Below, in pieces: positions 7,417-16,534 of a stretch of DNA of 64,000 nt. Source of the DNA: Candidatus Polarisedimenticolaceae bacterium (lineage in GTDB: Bacteria; Acidobacteriota; Polarisedimenticolia; Polarisedimenticolales; DASRJG01); the NCBI GenBank assembly GCA_036275915.1, contig DASUCV010000009.1, positions 287,198-351,197 on the forward strand, given 5' to 3'. The translations under genes and the position numbers were made by a program. Every line of letters starts with the position of its first letter. Positions within the stretch are counted from its first letter, which is position 1. The notes under the pieces were generated by a model. It saw only the letters and a program-made list of their open reading frames with translations. It did not search any database and had not been told where the DNA came from.

Positions 7417-8265
7417 ATGGTCCGCTTCGTGCGCGCCGCCGTCCTCGTCGTTGCCGCCGCTCTCCCCGCGTTCGCCCAAGGGCTCGAAGTTCCCGCGCCC
7501 AGCTCGAAGGCCAGGGTCGAGCAGCGCGTCGGGCTCACCGATTTCTCGGTGGACTATTCGAGTCCGGCCGCCCGCGGCCGCAAGATCTTCGGCGGCCTGC
7601 TGCCCTACGACAAGCTGTGGCGTACGGGCGCCAACGCCTCCACCAAGCTCACCGCGAGCCGCGACTTCACGTTCGGCGGGAAGCCGGTGCCGAAGGGCAC
7701 GTACGCGATTCTCTCGATGCCGGGAGCCTCGGGCTGGACCGTGATCCTGAACAAGAACCTCGAGATCGCGAACACGGACGGTTACGACACGAAGGACGAT
7801 GTCGCCCGCGTCGAAGTGAAGCCGGAATCGATCCCGGCGCGCGAGCGGATGACGTTCCTCTTCAGCGACTCGACCGATGGCGCGACCCGCCTCGATCTCG
7901 AATGGGAGACGACGCGCGTGTCGGTGCCGATCACCGTGGACACCGCCGCGCAGGTGAAGGCCGGCATCGACACGACGCTCGGCGACGCATGGCGCCCCCA
8001 CTACCAGGCCGGCCGCTGGCTGCTCGAGAACAACGGCGACGTCGACACGGCGATCAAGTACCTCGACACGTCGATCGGGATCCAGAGCACCTGGTGGAAC
8101 AACTGGTGGCGCGCTCAGGCGCTCGCCAAGAAGGGGCGCACGGCCGACGCCATCGCCGCCGGAGAGCGGACCCTGGAGCTCGGCAAGGGGAACGCCACAT
8201 TCGAGAACAACTTCAAGGCCGACGTGCAGAAGACGATCGACGGCTGGAAGAAGGCCAAGGCCTGA
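7417..8265 (+). CDS. Secreted DUF2911 protein with TPR-like C-terminus (paralogue 2)
   Basis: A 282-residue protein with a signal peptide (AVLVVAAALPAFAQG). Its DUF2911 domain repeats the paralogue's motifs: FGGLLPYDKLWRTGANASTK, VPKGTYAILSMPG and WTVILNK. A helical tail follows, with WWRAQALAKKGRTADAIAAG. AAGGAG at 7404-7409 fixes the ATG at 7417; the frame remains open upstream but has no ribosome site there. A TAGAAT hexamer at 7378-7383 is a possible -10 element. The stop lies 12 bases before bshC, so the two may share a transcript, though no functional link is known. Confidence 0.88.
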   Translation: MVRFVRAAVLVVAAALPAFAQGLEVPAPSSKARVEQRVGLTDFSVDYSSPAARGRKIFGGLLPYDKLWRTGANASTKLTASRDFTFGGKPVPKGTYAILSMPGASGWTVILNKNLEIANTDGYDTKDDVARVEVKPESIPARERMTFLFSDSTDGATRLDLEWETTRVSVPITVDTAAQVKAGIDTTLGDAWRPHYQAGRWLLENNGDVDTAIKYLDTSIGIQSTWWNNWWRAQALAKKGRTADAIAAGERTLELGKGNATFENNFKADVQKTIDGWKKAKA

Positions 8266-8276
8266 CCGCGCGCAGC

Positions 8277-9851
8277 GTGTTCGAAGCCTACGTCGCGGGC
8301 TCCGCCGACGCGCTGTACGGCACGCACTTCGCTCGCCTTGCAGACTGGGACCGGGCGTCCCGCGTGGCGCGCCCGCTGGAGCCCCGGCTCGCCGCCGCCC
8401 TCGAAGCCCAGAACGCCGTCTACGAGAAGAGTCCCGCGCGCGATGCGCATCTGCGTGCGCTGCGCTCCGGAGCCTGTGCCGTCGTCACCGGCCAGCAAAC
8501 GGGACTGTTCCTCGGTCCGCTCTACACGTTGTACAAGGCCGCGGCCGCGATCCGGCTCGCGAGGTGGCTCGCCGAGCGATGGAAGGCGCCGGTGGTGCCG
8601 GTGTTCTGGCTCCAGACCGAGGATCACGACGCCGCGGAGATCGCGGTGTGCCACATCGCGCGCGGCGCCGACCACCCGTTGACGCTCACCCTCCCGGTCG
8701 CGGAGGAATCGGTCTCGGTCGCGCACCGGCTGCTTCCGGACGAGGTGAGCCTGCTTCTGACCGAGCTCGCCGCCGCCGTCGCGAGCCTTCCCCACGGCGA
8801 CGAGCACGTGGCGACGCTCTCCCGCCACTACCGCCCCGGTGCGGGCTGGGGCGCCGCCTTCGCCGGGGTTCTCGCGTCGCTGTTCGCCGAGGAAGGCCTG
8901 GTGCTCGTCGATCCGCGTGACCCGGCACTCGCTCCGCTCGCCGCCCCCGTGCACCGGCGTGCGCTCGAAGCATCGGCGTCGATCGCGCAGGCGCTCGTGG
9001 AACGCGCCGAGGCGCTCGAAGCTTCCGGATTTCACGCCGGCGTGCACGTACGACCCGGCGCTCCTCTCTCGTTCTTTCATCCTCAGGGGCCTCGCGCTCA
9101 CCGCTCTCGTCTCGCCGAAGCGCCCGGCGGCTTCGTCGAGATCGGTGGCGCTCGGACGCGAACTCTTCCCGAGCTTCTGGACGCGCTCGATCGCTCCCCG
9201 GCCTCGTTCACCACGAGCGCGCTCTTGCGGCCGATTCTCCAGGACACGTGGCTTCCGACGATCGCGTACGTGGGCGGGCCCGCGGAGGTCGCTTACTTCG
9301 CGCAGCTCCAGCCGGTCTACGGGTTGTTCGACGTCGCGATGCCGATCGTCGTTCCCAGAACACAGCTCAGGCTCGTCGAGCGCCCGACGCGGCTCGCGCT
9401 CGCACGCCGCGGGCTGACCGCGGCCGAGGCGATCAAGCCGTTCGACGAGGCGATCACCCTCACGCTTCCTGCTCTCTCCGCGGCTTCGGACGGAGAGCGC
9501 CTGACCCAGCGTCTCGTCGCGGGGATCGATGGAATGCTCGATGCGGCCGCTCCGGAAGTTGCAGCGGCGGGCGAGCGCGCCGTGCAGGCCCTGGAGAAGA
9601 CGCGCAAGACGATGCTGTTCTCGGCCGGGAAGCTGGGCCAGAGCCTGGACAAGGCGATCTTGCTGCGCGATCGCGAGACCGTCTCCGATCTCGAGATGAT
9701 CCGGAGCCGCCTTCTTCCACGCGGCGTTCCGCAGGAAAGGTTCTTCGCGCCGGCGTCGTTCGCCGCCCGCTACGGCGAGCGCGCGTTCATCGATCGCATC
9801 CTGGCCGCGGCCGAGCCGTTGCGGACCGGCTTTCACGACGTCATCCTCTAG
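8277..9851 (+). CDS. bshC: Putative cysteine ligase BshC (bacillithiol synthesis, last step)
   Basis: A 524-residue protein matching BshC in length and motifs: VVTGQQTGLFLGPLYTLYKA, PVFWLQTEDHDAAEI, LLRPILQDTWLPTIAYVGGP and EVAYFAQL. BshC joins cysteine to glucosaminyl-malate to give bacillithiol. Just before bshB1 and bshA it completes a full pathway cluster. The start is placed at GTG 8277 because the conserved region begins at once (VFEAYVAG). A CTG at 8262 overlapping the previous stop is possible but less likely. Ten bases separate it from bshB1. Confidence 0.95.
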   Translation: MFEAYVAGSADALYGTHFARLADWDRASRVARPLEPRLAAALEAQNAVYEKSPARDAHLRALRSGACAVVTGQQTGLFLGPLYTLYKAAAAIRLARWLAERWKAPVVPVFWLQTEDHDAAEIAVCHIARGADHPLTLTLPVAEESVSVAHRLLPDEVSLLLTELAAAVASLPHGDEHVATLSRHYRPGAGWGAAFAGVLASLFAEEGLVLVDPRDPALAPLAAPVHRRALEASASIAQALVERAEALEASGFHAGVHVRPGAPLSFFHPQGPRAHRSRLAEAPGGFVEIGGARTRTLPELLDALDRSPASFTTSALLRPILQDTWLPTIAYVGGPAEVAYFAQLQPVYGLFDVAMPIVVPRTQLRLVERPTRLALARRGLTAAEAIKPFDEAITLTLPALSAASDGERLTQRLVAGIDGMLDAAAPEVAAAGERAVQALEKTRKTMLFSAGKLGQSLDKAILLRDRETVSDLEMIRSRLLPRGVPQERFFAPASFAARYGERAFIDRILAAAEPLRTGFHDVIL

Positions 9852-9860
9852 GGCCCCGCG

Positions 9861-10628
9861 ATGAGCTCCCCTTACGGCATCGACGTCCTCGCCTTCGGCC
9901 CTCACCCGGACGACGTCGAGATCTTTTGCGGCGGCGTCGTGATCACGCTCGCTTCCCTGGGCTATCGAACGGGCATCGTCGATCTGACGCGCGGGGAGCT
10001 TTCGAGCCAGGGCACGCCGGAGCAGCGCGCGAAGGAGGCCGAGGCCGGGGCGAAGGTCTTGGGAGCCGCCTGGCGGAACAATCTTGGGCTGCCCGACGGG
10101 TTCATCGATGGCTCGGCGAGCTCACCGCATCTGCGGCCGGTGGTCGCGGCGCTCCGGAAGCACCGGCCGGAGCTCGTTCTCGTTCCATGGAACGAAGAGC
10201 GCCACCCCGACCACGTCGCAGCCTCCCTGCTGATCACCCGCGCGGTGTTCTTCGCCGCGCTGCCTCGCTTCGACGATGGAGCCGGAGGAGCGCCCTTCAC
10301 GCCGCGGCAGGTGCTGCACTACGAGTTGCGCCACCGCATGCTCCCGACCTTCATCGTCGATACGTCGAGCGTCTGGGACAAGAAGGCGCAGGCGATCGCG
10401 TGCCACCAGAGCCAAGTCATGCGCCAAGAAGGCGGACCGGCCACTCTGATCAGCGCGCCGCTCGCGATCGCCGCCGTCGAAGCCCGCGATCGCTACCGCG
10501 GGAGCGAGATCGGCGTGCGCTACGGCGAGGCGTTGCGGAGCCCGCAAACGCTCGGCGTCGCCGACCCGCTCGCCTTCTTCCGGACGCACGCGTTCCCCGC
10601 GGCCCACGCCTTCGAGCCCGCCCGTTGA
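9861..10628 (+). CDS. bshB1: Bacillithiol biosynthesis deacetylase BshB1
   Basis: A 255-residue LmbE/PIG-L zinc deacetylase that removes the acetyl group from GlcNAc-malate. Visible motifs are the zinc site FGPHPDDVEIFCGG near residue 12, DLTRGELSSQGTPEQRAKEA, and NEERHPDHVAAS with the third metal-binding His. The length and the typical BshB1 sequence (HQSQVMRQEG and a C-terminal GVRYGEAL) separate it from the other PIG-L protein in this operon. Its stop overlaps the bshA start. Confidence 0.94.
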   Translation: MSSPYGIDVLAFGPHPDDVEIFCGGVVITLASLGYRTGIVDLTRGELSSQGTPEQRAKEAEAGAKVLGAAWRNNLGLPDGFIDGSASSPHLRPVVAALRKHRPELVLVPWNEERHPDHVAASLLITRAVFFAALPRFDDGAGGAPFTPRQVLHYELRHRMLPTFIVDTSSVWDKKAQAIACHQSQVMRQEGGPATLISAPLAIAAVEARDRYRGSEIGVRYGEALRSPQTLGVADPLAFFRTHAFPAAHAFEPAR

Positions 10629-11794
10629 GCCGGCCACTCTCCATCGGCATCGTCTGCTTCTCGAGCCTCGGAGGAAGCGGCACCGTGGCGACCGAGCTGG
10701 CGACCGGCCTCGCCGAGCGCGGGCACACGGTTCACGTCGTCGTCAGCTCTCCTCTTCGCCGGAACCTTCCGCGTTCCGAACGGCTCCACGTGTACGAAGT
10801 GTCCGTGCCGCAGCATCCGGCGCTCGTCTACCCGCCTTACGGCTTGGCGCTGGCCTCTCGCCTCGTGCAAGTGGCGAACGACCACGGGCTCGACGTCGTC
10901 CACGTGCACTACGCCATCCCGCATGCGGCGAGCGCGTATCTCGCCCACCAGATTCTCGGACCGGCCGCACCGCGTATCGTGACCACGTTGCACGGCAGCG
11001 ACGTCACGCAGATCGGGAGCGACCCGCACTATCTACCGACGACGCGATTCGCGGTGAGCCGATCGAACGGCGTCACCGTGCCGTCCGAATACCTGAAAGC
11101 CGAGGCCTACGCGCGCCTGGATCTCCCGGCCGGGCTCCCGATCGAGGTCATCCCGAACTTCGTCGACACCGCTCGCTTCGTCCCCGCGGTGAGGCGCGAT
11201 CGCGCACACTTCGACTCGCTCTTCGATCCCGCCGACAGGGGCGCGCCGGTGCTGTTCCACGTCTCGAGCTTCCGCCCCGTCAAGCGCGTGACCGACCTCG
11301 CGGAGGTTCTGGCCCGCGTGCGCCGCAACGTCCGGGCACGGCTGGTCGTGGTCGGCGACGGGCCCGACCGAGCGAGCCTCCTCGAGCGCGCGGAGGCGCT
11401 CGGCGTGACGCGCAGTCTCGTGCTGCTCGGAGCCCGGCCGGAGTTCGTGAGCCATCTGCAGCACGCCGACGCGTTCCTCTTCCCCAGCGAGAACGAGAGC
11501 TTCGGCGTCGCGGCGCTCGAGGCGCTCAGCTGCGGCGTGCCGGTCCTCGCGTACCGCGTCGGGGGCATTCCCGAGGTGGTCACCGACGAGGTGGGCCGGC
11601 TCATCGAGCCCTACGACCCGGGCGCGATGGCGGCCCGCACTCTCGAAGTGATCTCGAGCCCGGACCTGCGCGCCACGCTCGGACGCGCCGCGCGGGCGCG
11701 CGCAGAAGAGCGTTTCCGCCGCGACGCCGCGATCGATCGTTACGACACCCACTATCGTCGCGTGCTCGAACGCACGCCGTCGGAGGCCGTGTGA
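10625..11794 (+). CDS. bshA: N-acetyl-glucosaminyl L-malate synthase BshA
   Basis: A 389-residue GT4 retaining glycosyltransferase that transfers GlcNAc from UDP-GlcNAc to malate, the first bacillithiol step. The N-terminal domain has IGIVCFSSLGGSGTVATELA and VHYAIPHAASAYLA. The C-terminal domain has FHVSSFRPVKR, VVVGDGPDR and the sugar-nucleotide site ENESFGVAALEALSCGVPV. The start is a TTG at 10625 that overlaps the bshB1 stop (TTGA); the conserved sequence begins only six codons later and no ATG is available. The stop overlaps the PIG-L gene. Confidence 0.94.
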   Translation: MSRPLSIGIVCFSSLGGSGTVATELATGLAERGHTVHVVVSSPLRRNLPRSERLHVYEVSVPQHPALVYPPYGLALASRLVQVANDHGLDVVHVHYAIPHAASAYLAHQILGPAAPRIVTTLHGSDVTQIGSDPHYLPTTRFAVSRSNGVTVPSEYLKAEAYARLDLPAGLPIEVIPNFVDTARFVPAVRRDRAHFDSLFDPADRGAPVLFHVSSFRPVKRVTDLAEVLARVRRNVRARLVVVGDGPDRASLLERAEALGVTRSLVLLGARPEFVSHLQHADAFLFPSENESFGVAALEALSCGVPVLAYRVGGIPEVVTDEVGRLIEPYDPGAMAARTLEVISSPDLRATLGRAARARAEERFRRDAAIDRYDTHYRRVLERTPSEAV

Positions 11795-14238
11795 GCCGTG
11801 TGCTTCGTCTCGTTTCAGTAGCCGCGATCCTGGCCGCTCCGGCCGCGGCCCAGGAGGTTCCGATGGACGCAGGACATCTCGCGCACGCCATGGATCGCCT
11901 CGGCGTGACCGCGCGCGTCCTCTACGTCGGGGCCCACCCCGACGACGAGAACACGCGTCTGCTTGCCTATCTCGCGAACGTGCGGCACGTCACCGCGGCC
12001 TATCTGTCGATGACGCGCGGAGGCGGCGGCCAGAACCTCATCGGCTCCGAGCTGGCGGACCTCCTCGACGTCATCCGGACCGAGGAGCTCCTCGCGGCGC
12101 GGCGCATCGACGGTGCCCAGCAGCGCTTCACGCGCATGAGGGACTTCGGGTACTCGAAGTCCGCCAAGGAGACGCTCGAGATCTGGGGCCACGATCAGGC
12201 CTTGGCCGATGTGGTGTGGGTGATCCGCACGTATCAGCCGGACGTCATCATCACGCGGTTCGACGAGAAGCCGCCGAACCACGGGCATCACACCGCCTCG
12301 GCGATCCTCGCGCGCGAAGCGTTCGCCGCCGCCGCCGATCCGGCCAAGTTTCCGGAGCAGCTCAAGGACGGCGTCAAGCCGTGGCAGGCCACGCGTCTCG
12401 TCCACAACTATCCCAACTGGAACGACGAGCCGCCTCCGAAGGACGCGATGAGCCTCGACGTCACCGCCTACGACGCCCGTCTCGGACTCTCGATCGGCGA
12501 GCTGGCGGCGCTCTCCCGCAGCCAGCACCGCAGCCAGGGGTTCGGCGTCTCGGCCGACCGCGGCGCCACGACCGAGCGGTTCGTTCCTCTCGCGGGCAAG
12601 CCGGCGACGAAGGACATCCTCGACGGTGTGCCGCTTGGCTGGGATCGATACGGGTCGAAGGGCGACAAGGTGGGACGCGCGCTCGACGAGGCCCGAACCA
12701 ACCTCGCGCGCGACGAGCCCGAGCGCGCGGTGCCGGCTCTGCTCGCGGCTCGCGCGGCGCTTGCCGCCCTTCCGGACGAGCCGCGCGTGCGCGATGCGAT
12801 GCCCGCGCTCGACGCGTCGATCGCCGCCGCCGCCGGGCTCTTCGCGCGCGCGACCGCGCCGATCCCGCTCGTCGTTCCCGGCGCGAGCACGAAGATCTCC
12901 GTGGAGATCGTCCTGCAGCGTCCGGCGGGACTCACGCTGACGAGTGTGAAGTTTCCCGACGGGTCGTCCCAGGATGTCAACGCGACCCTCGTCGCGAACG
13001 ACGAGAAGCGCGTCGAGCACGACACCCGTGTTGCGGAGACGACTCCCCTCTCGATTCCGTATTGGCTCAGAGGGGACAGTGCCGCACTACGGGACAGTCC
13101 CCTGGGGTTGCCTCGCGACCCTGCCCCGCTCCAGGTCGTAGCGAGCTTCTCCGCGAAGGCGGGGACGTTCGATCTCCGGCTTCCTGTGGTGTACGCGTGG
13201 ACCGACCCGACGCGGGGCGAGCGTCTGCGCGAAGTGTTGATCGCGCCGCCGGCGACGGTGACCCCGGTTCGAGCGGCGTCGATGTCGCTCAACGGGAAGC
13301 CGGCCCCCGTGGCCCTGAGGGTCCGCGCGGCGCAGGACAATGTGAAGGCCAGCGTGAGCCTCCCCGTTCCCGCGGGCTGGAAGGTCGATCCGGCCTCGGT
13401 TCCCGTCGAGCTGGCGAAGGCCGGCGACGAGAAGACCGCGCGCTTCGCGGTGACGCCTCCGGCCGGCGCCGCCTCGACCGTGCTCGCGCCCGTGCTCGAC
13501 GGCTCGGGTCCGGCCGTCCGCGAAGACGTCATCGACTACCCGCACATCCCTGTTCAGGACGTGCTGCAGCCGGCGCGTGTGCGCGTCGCTCCTCTCGCCG
13601 CCGAGGTGCCCGGCGGCGTCATCGGCTACATCGAGGGATCCGGCGACAGCGTGGCCGACGACCTCGCCCATCTCGGGATGCGCGTCGAGCTCCTCGACGA
13701 CGAAGCGCTCCGTAGCGCCGATCTCTCTCGCTTCCACGCGATCGTCGTCGGCATCCGCGCGTTCAACACGCGCGCCGGCCTGCGGGCCCAGCAAGACCGG
13801 CTGATGAAGTACGTCGAGGACGGCGGTACCGTCGTCGTGCAATACAACACGCAGAGCCGCCTGGGGCCGCTCGACGGACGCGTCGGCCCCTACCCGCTGA
13901 CGATCGGCCGCGGCCGCGTCACCGACGAGCGCGCGACGATGACGCCGCTCGTCGCCGACCATGAGCTGTTGACCCGGCCGAACAAGATCGGGCCGTCGGA
14001 CTTCGACGGGTGGGTGCAAGAGCGCGGCCTCTACTTCGCGGACACCTGGGATCCCAAGTACACGCCGATCTTCTCCGCCGCCGATCCCGACGAGAAGCCG
14101 CTCGAGGGAAGCCTGCTGTTCGCCAAGTACGGCAAGGGGCGCTACGTCTTCACCGGCCTCGCCTTCTTCCGCCAGCTTCCGGCGGGAGTGCCCGGCGCGT
14201 ACCGGCTCTTCCTCAACCTGATCGGCACCGCGCCGTGA
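11791..14238 (+). CDS. Secreted PIG-L deacetylase with C-terminal ThuA-like domain
   Basis: An 815-residue protein with a signal peptide (SVAAILAAPAAAQ). The PIG-L domain (about 35-260) carries GAHPDDENTRLLAYL and the third zinc ligand in PPNHGHHTASAILARE. A middle region with beta-sandwich character follows, and the C-terminal 200 residues (GVIGYIEGSGDSVADD, FHAIVVGIRAFNTR) resemble ThuA/glutaminase-like folds. It probably de-N-acylates an amino sugar outside the cytoplasm. GTG at 11791 overlaps the bshA stop. Coupling to bshA and to a sodium symporter downstream suggests uptake or recycling of an amino sugar or bacillithiol conjugate (inference). It is far longer than bacillithiol-conjugate amidases. 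Confidence 0.86.
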   Translation: MSRVLRLVSVAAILAAPAAAQEVPMDAGHLAHAMDRLGVTARVLYVGAHPDDENTRLLAYLANVRHVTAAYLSMTRGGGGQNLIGSELADLLDVIRTEELLAARRIDGAQQRFTRMRDFGYSKSAKETLEIWGHDQALADVVWVIRTYQPDVIITRFDEKPPNHGHHTASAILAREAFAAAADPAKFPEQLKDGVKPWQATRLVHNYPNWNDEPPPKDAMSLDVTAYDARLGLSIGELAALSRSQHRSQGFGVSADRGATTERFVPLAGKPATKDILDGVPLGWDRYGSKGDKVGRALDEARTNLARDEPERAVPALLAARAALAALPDEPRVRDAMPALDASIAAAAGLFARATAPIPLVVPGASTKISVEIVLQRPAGLTLTSVKFPDGSSQDVNATLVANDEKRVEHDTRVAETTPLSIPYWLRGDSAALRDSPLGLPRDPAPLQVVASFSAKAGTFDLRLPVVYAWTDPTRGERLREVLIAPPATVTPVRAASMSLNGKPAPVALRVRAAQDNVKASVSLPVPAGWKVDPASVPVELAKAGDEKTARFAVTPPAGAASTVLAPVLDGSGPAVREDVIDYPHIPVQDVLQPARVRVAPLAAEVPGGVIGYIEGSGDSVADDLAHLGMRVELLDDEALRSADLSRFHAIVVGIRAFNTRAGLRAQQDRLMKYVEDGGTVVVQYNTQSRLGPLDGRVGPYPLTIGRGRVTDERATMTPLVADHELLTRPNKIGPSDFDGWVQERGLYFADTWDPKYTPIFSAADPDEKPLEGSLLFAKYGKGRYVFTGLAFFRQLPAGVPGAYRLFLNLIGTAP

Positions 14239-14366
14239 CCTCCGGCGACGGGCAGGAGGAGAAGCCGCCCGTCCTCGGGTCGTGGCGGAACGTGTACCTG
14301 CTCGTCGCGGCCGTGCTCTTCGTCCTGATCGGCCTGTTCTACGCGCTCACCCGCTGGGCGTCATGA
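14235..14366 (+). CDS. 43-residue single-span membrane peptide
   Basis: A small gene locked into the operon by GTGA overlap with the PIG-L stop and ATGA overlap with the symporter start. The peptide has about 18 polar residues (GDGQEEKPPVLGSWRN), one membrane helix (VYLLVAAVLFVLIGLFYALT) and a short RWAS end. The coupling on both sides argues that it is translated. A role as a small accessory subunit of the symporter is inferred, by analogy with small partners of other transporters; no family assignment is possible by eye. Confidence 0.8.
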   Translation: MTSGDGQEEKPPVLGSWRNVYLLVAAVLFVLIGLFYALTRWAS

Positions 14367-16039
14367 GCGGCCTCGACTGGGCGGTCCTCGTCGGCACGAT
14401 CGCGCTCGTCGTCTCCTACGGCGCGTGGAAGACGCGCGGCGCCCGCGACATGGCCTCGTACTTCCGCGGCGACTACAGCCTGCGCTGGCCGACCATCGGC
14501 CTCTCGATCATGGCCACGCAGGCCAGCGCCATCACCTTCCTGTCGACCCCCGGCCAGGGCTTCCAGGACGGCATGCGGTTCGTGCAGTTCTACTTCGGCC
14601 TGCCGCTCGCGATGATCGTGATCGCGGCGGTGTTCGTGCCGATCTACCACAAGCTCAAGGTCGTGACGGCGTACGAGTATCTCGAGAGCCGCTTCGACGT
14701 GCGCGTGCGCTATCTCGGTGCCCTGCTCTTCCTGCTGCAGCGCGGGCTCGCGGCCGGCATCACGATCTACGCGCCGGCGATCATCCTGAGCACGATCCTC
14801 GGGTGGCCGCTCCAGATGACGATCCTGGCGCTCGGCGCCGTCGTCATCGTCTACACCGTGGTCGGCGGCACGGCGATGGTGAGCGAGACCCAGAAGCACC
14901 AGATGGTCGTCATGATGGGCGGCCTCGCGGTCGCGCTCGGGCTGATCCTCTCCAAGCTGCCCGCCGGCGTGACGACCCTCGGCGCCGTGCGTCTGGCCGG
15001 GGTGCTCGGGCACATGAACGTCGTCGACTTCCACGTCGACCCCAACACGCGCTACACGTTCTGGTCCGGCATCACCGGTGGCTTCTTCCTGGCGATGGCC
15101 TACTTCGGCACCGATCAGTCGCAGGTGGGGCGCTACCTCTCGGGCCGATCGGTCACCGAGAGCCGCCTCGGCCTGCTCTTCAACGGCCTCTTCAAGGTGC
15201 CGATGCAGTTCGTCATCCTCTTCATCGGCGTCATGGTCTTCGTCTTCTACCTCTTCGTGCGCCCGCCGGTCTTCTTCAACGCCCCCGTGCTGGCGAAGGT
15301 GGCGGCCGGGCCTCACGGCCCCGAGCTCGCCGCGCTCGAGCACCGCTACGACGACGCATTCGAGGCACAGCGCGCGGCAGCGACGGCGTTCGCCTCCGCC
15401 GGAGGTCAGGACCGCGACGCCGCGCGGACCGAGCTTCAGTCTGCCGCCGCTCGCGCCGCGGACATTCGCGCCGAGGCCAAGGCGCTCATCAAGCGCGCGT
15501 CACCCGAGACCGACACGAAAGACACCGACTACGTCTTCCTGAGCTTCGTCCTCCGCTACGTTCCCTCGGGCCTCGTCGGCCTGCTGCTCGCCGCGATCCT
15601 GTGCGCCTCGATGAGCGCGACGTCGAGCGAGCTCTCGGCCCTCGGCTCGACGACGACGAGCGATTTCTTCAAGCGGCTACGGCCGCGAGCCTCGACGCCG
15701 CATCAGGATCTCGTGGCGTCGAAGCTGTTCACGGCCGCTTGGGGAGTGATCGCGATCAGCTTCGCGAACGTCGCCGGCCTCATCGACAATCTGATCCAGG
15801 CCGTCAACATCCTCGGATCGATCTTTTACGGAACGATGCTCGGCCTGTTCGCCGTGGCGTTCTTCGTCAAGCGTGTCTCGGCGACCCCGGTTCTCATCGC
15901 GGCCGTCGTGGCGCAGGTCACCGTCCTCGTGCTGTTCTTCACGTCGGACATCGGCTTCCTCTGGTACAACGTCATCGGCTGCGGGATCGTCGTCGTGCTT
16001 TCGTCGGCGATCGAGTCGATACGGCCCACCGCCCCATAG
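14363..16039 (+). CDS. Sodium:solute symporter (SSS family)
   Basis: A 558-residue transporter with the SSS core fold. Motifs include SIMATQASAITFLSTPGQGF in helix 1, MVVMMGGLAVALGLILSK and YFGTDQSQVGRYLSGRSVTE. The SSS sodium-site stretch SMSATSSELSALGSTTTSDF sits late in the protein. A charged, helical insert of about 80 residues (about 305-390; ALEHRYDDAFEAQRAAA and RAADIRAEAKALIKR) separates two membrane segments and is not part of the normal core. The solute is unknown; operon position suggests the product of the PIG-L enzyme. ATG at 14363 overlaps the small peptide's stop. Confidence 0.93.
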   Translation: MSGLDWAVLVGTIALVVSYGAWKTRGARDMASYFRGDYSLRWPTIGLSIMATQASAITFLSTPGQGFQDGMRFVQFYFGLPLAMIVIAAVFVPIYHKLKVVTAYEYLESRFDVRVRYLGALLFLLQRGLAAGITIYAPAIILSTILGWPLQMTILALGAVVIVYTVVGGTAMVSETQKHQMVVMMGGLAVALGLILSKLPAGVTTLGAVRLAGVLGHMNVVDFHVDPNTRYTFWSGITGGFFLAMAYFGTDQSQVGRYLSGRSVTESRLGLLFNGLFKVPMQFVILFIGVMVFVFYLFVRPPVFFNAPVLAKVAAGPHGPELAALEHRYDDAFEAQRAAATAFASAGGQDRDAARTELQSAAARAADIRAEAKALIKRASPETDTKDTDYVFLSFVLRYVPSGLVGLLLAAILCASMSATSSELSALGSTTTSDFFKRLRPRASTPHQDLVASKLFTAAWGVIAISFANVAGLIDNLIQAVNILGSIFYGTMLGLFAVAFFVKRVSATPVLIAAVVAQVTVLVLFFTSDIGFLWYNVIGCGIVVVLSSAIESIRPTAP

Positions 16040-16061
16040 AAGGCGCGCCCGATCGTCGACG

Positions 16062-16457
16062 CTACTTTCCGGCGCGGTTCAGGATCAGCGGCAGCGAGGC
16101 GGGTCCCTGCTTCCAGACCCCCACGATCTGATGCTTGTCCTTGTCGAGCTTGCCGTCGTACTTGCATCCGCACAGATCGATCGTCAACTGCACGTCTTGC
16201 TCCGTGATGGAGATGGAGCTGATCGTAATTCCCGTGGCTTTCTGATCGGGGCTGTCCATCGTTCCCGTCAGCTTGCCGTCCTTGTCCTGCGTCAGATGAA
16301 AGACGACGTGCAGCAATCCGTTGCCGGTGTCGATCGCCCCTTGCCAGTCACCGATCAGCTCGGAACCGGTCGGCGCCGCGCCCACGGCAGGCCCGAGCAT
16401 GGCGACGAGAGACGTCAAGAGGGCGAACGCGGCGCGAACGTTTCGTAGTCTTCTCAC
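16062..16457 (-). CDS. Small secreted beta-barrel protein, unknown function
   Basis: A 131-residue protein with a signal peptide (AAFALLTSLVAMLGPAVGA). The mature part has the pattern GDWQGAID, HLTQDKDGKLTGTMDSPDQ and IVGVWKQG...LPLIL. This resembles the lipocalin-like domain often found at the N-terminus of secreted alpha/beta hydrolases and peptidases in Acidobacteriota, here standing alone. Two Cys (DLCGCKYDG) are close together. The start is GTG at 16457, with GGAGG a few bases upstream on the minus strand. It converges with the symporter gene, 22 bases away. Confidence 0.72.
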   Translation of the reverse strand: MRRLRNVRAAFALLTSLVAMLGPAVGAAPTGSELIGDWQGAIDTGNGLLHVVFHLTQDKDGKLTGTMDSPDQKATGITISSISITEQDVQLTIDLCGCKYDGKLDKDKHQIVGVWKQGPASLPLILNRAGK

Positions 16458-16534
16458 TCTGTACCTCCCATGGATTGATCGGCCGTTGCCTCGGCCGGTG
16501 AAGGGAATGAAGCAAGTCTGGAACCGCCGGTTAT

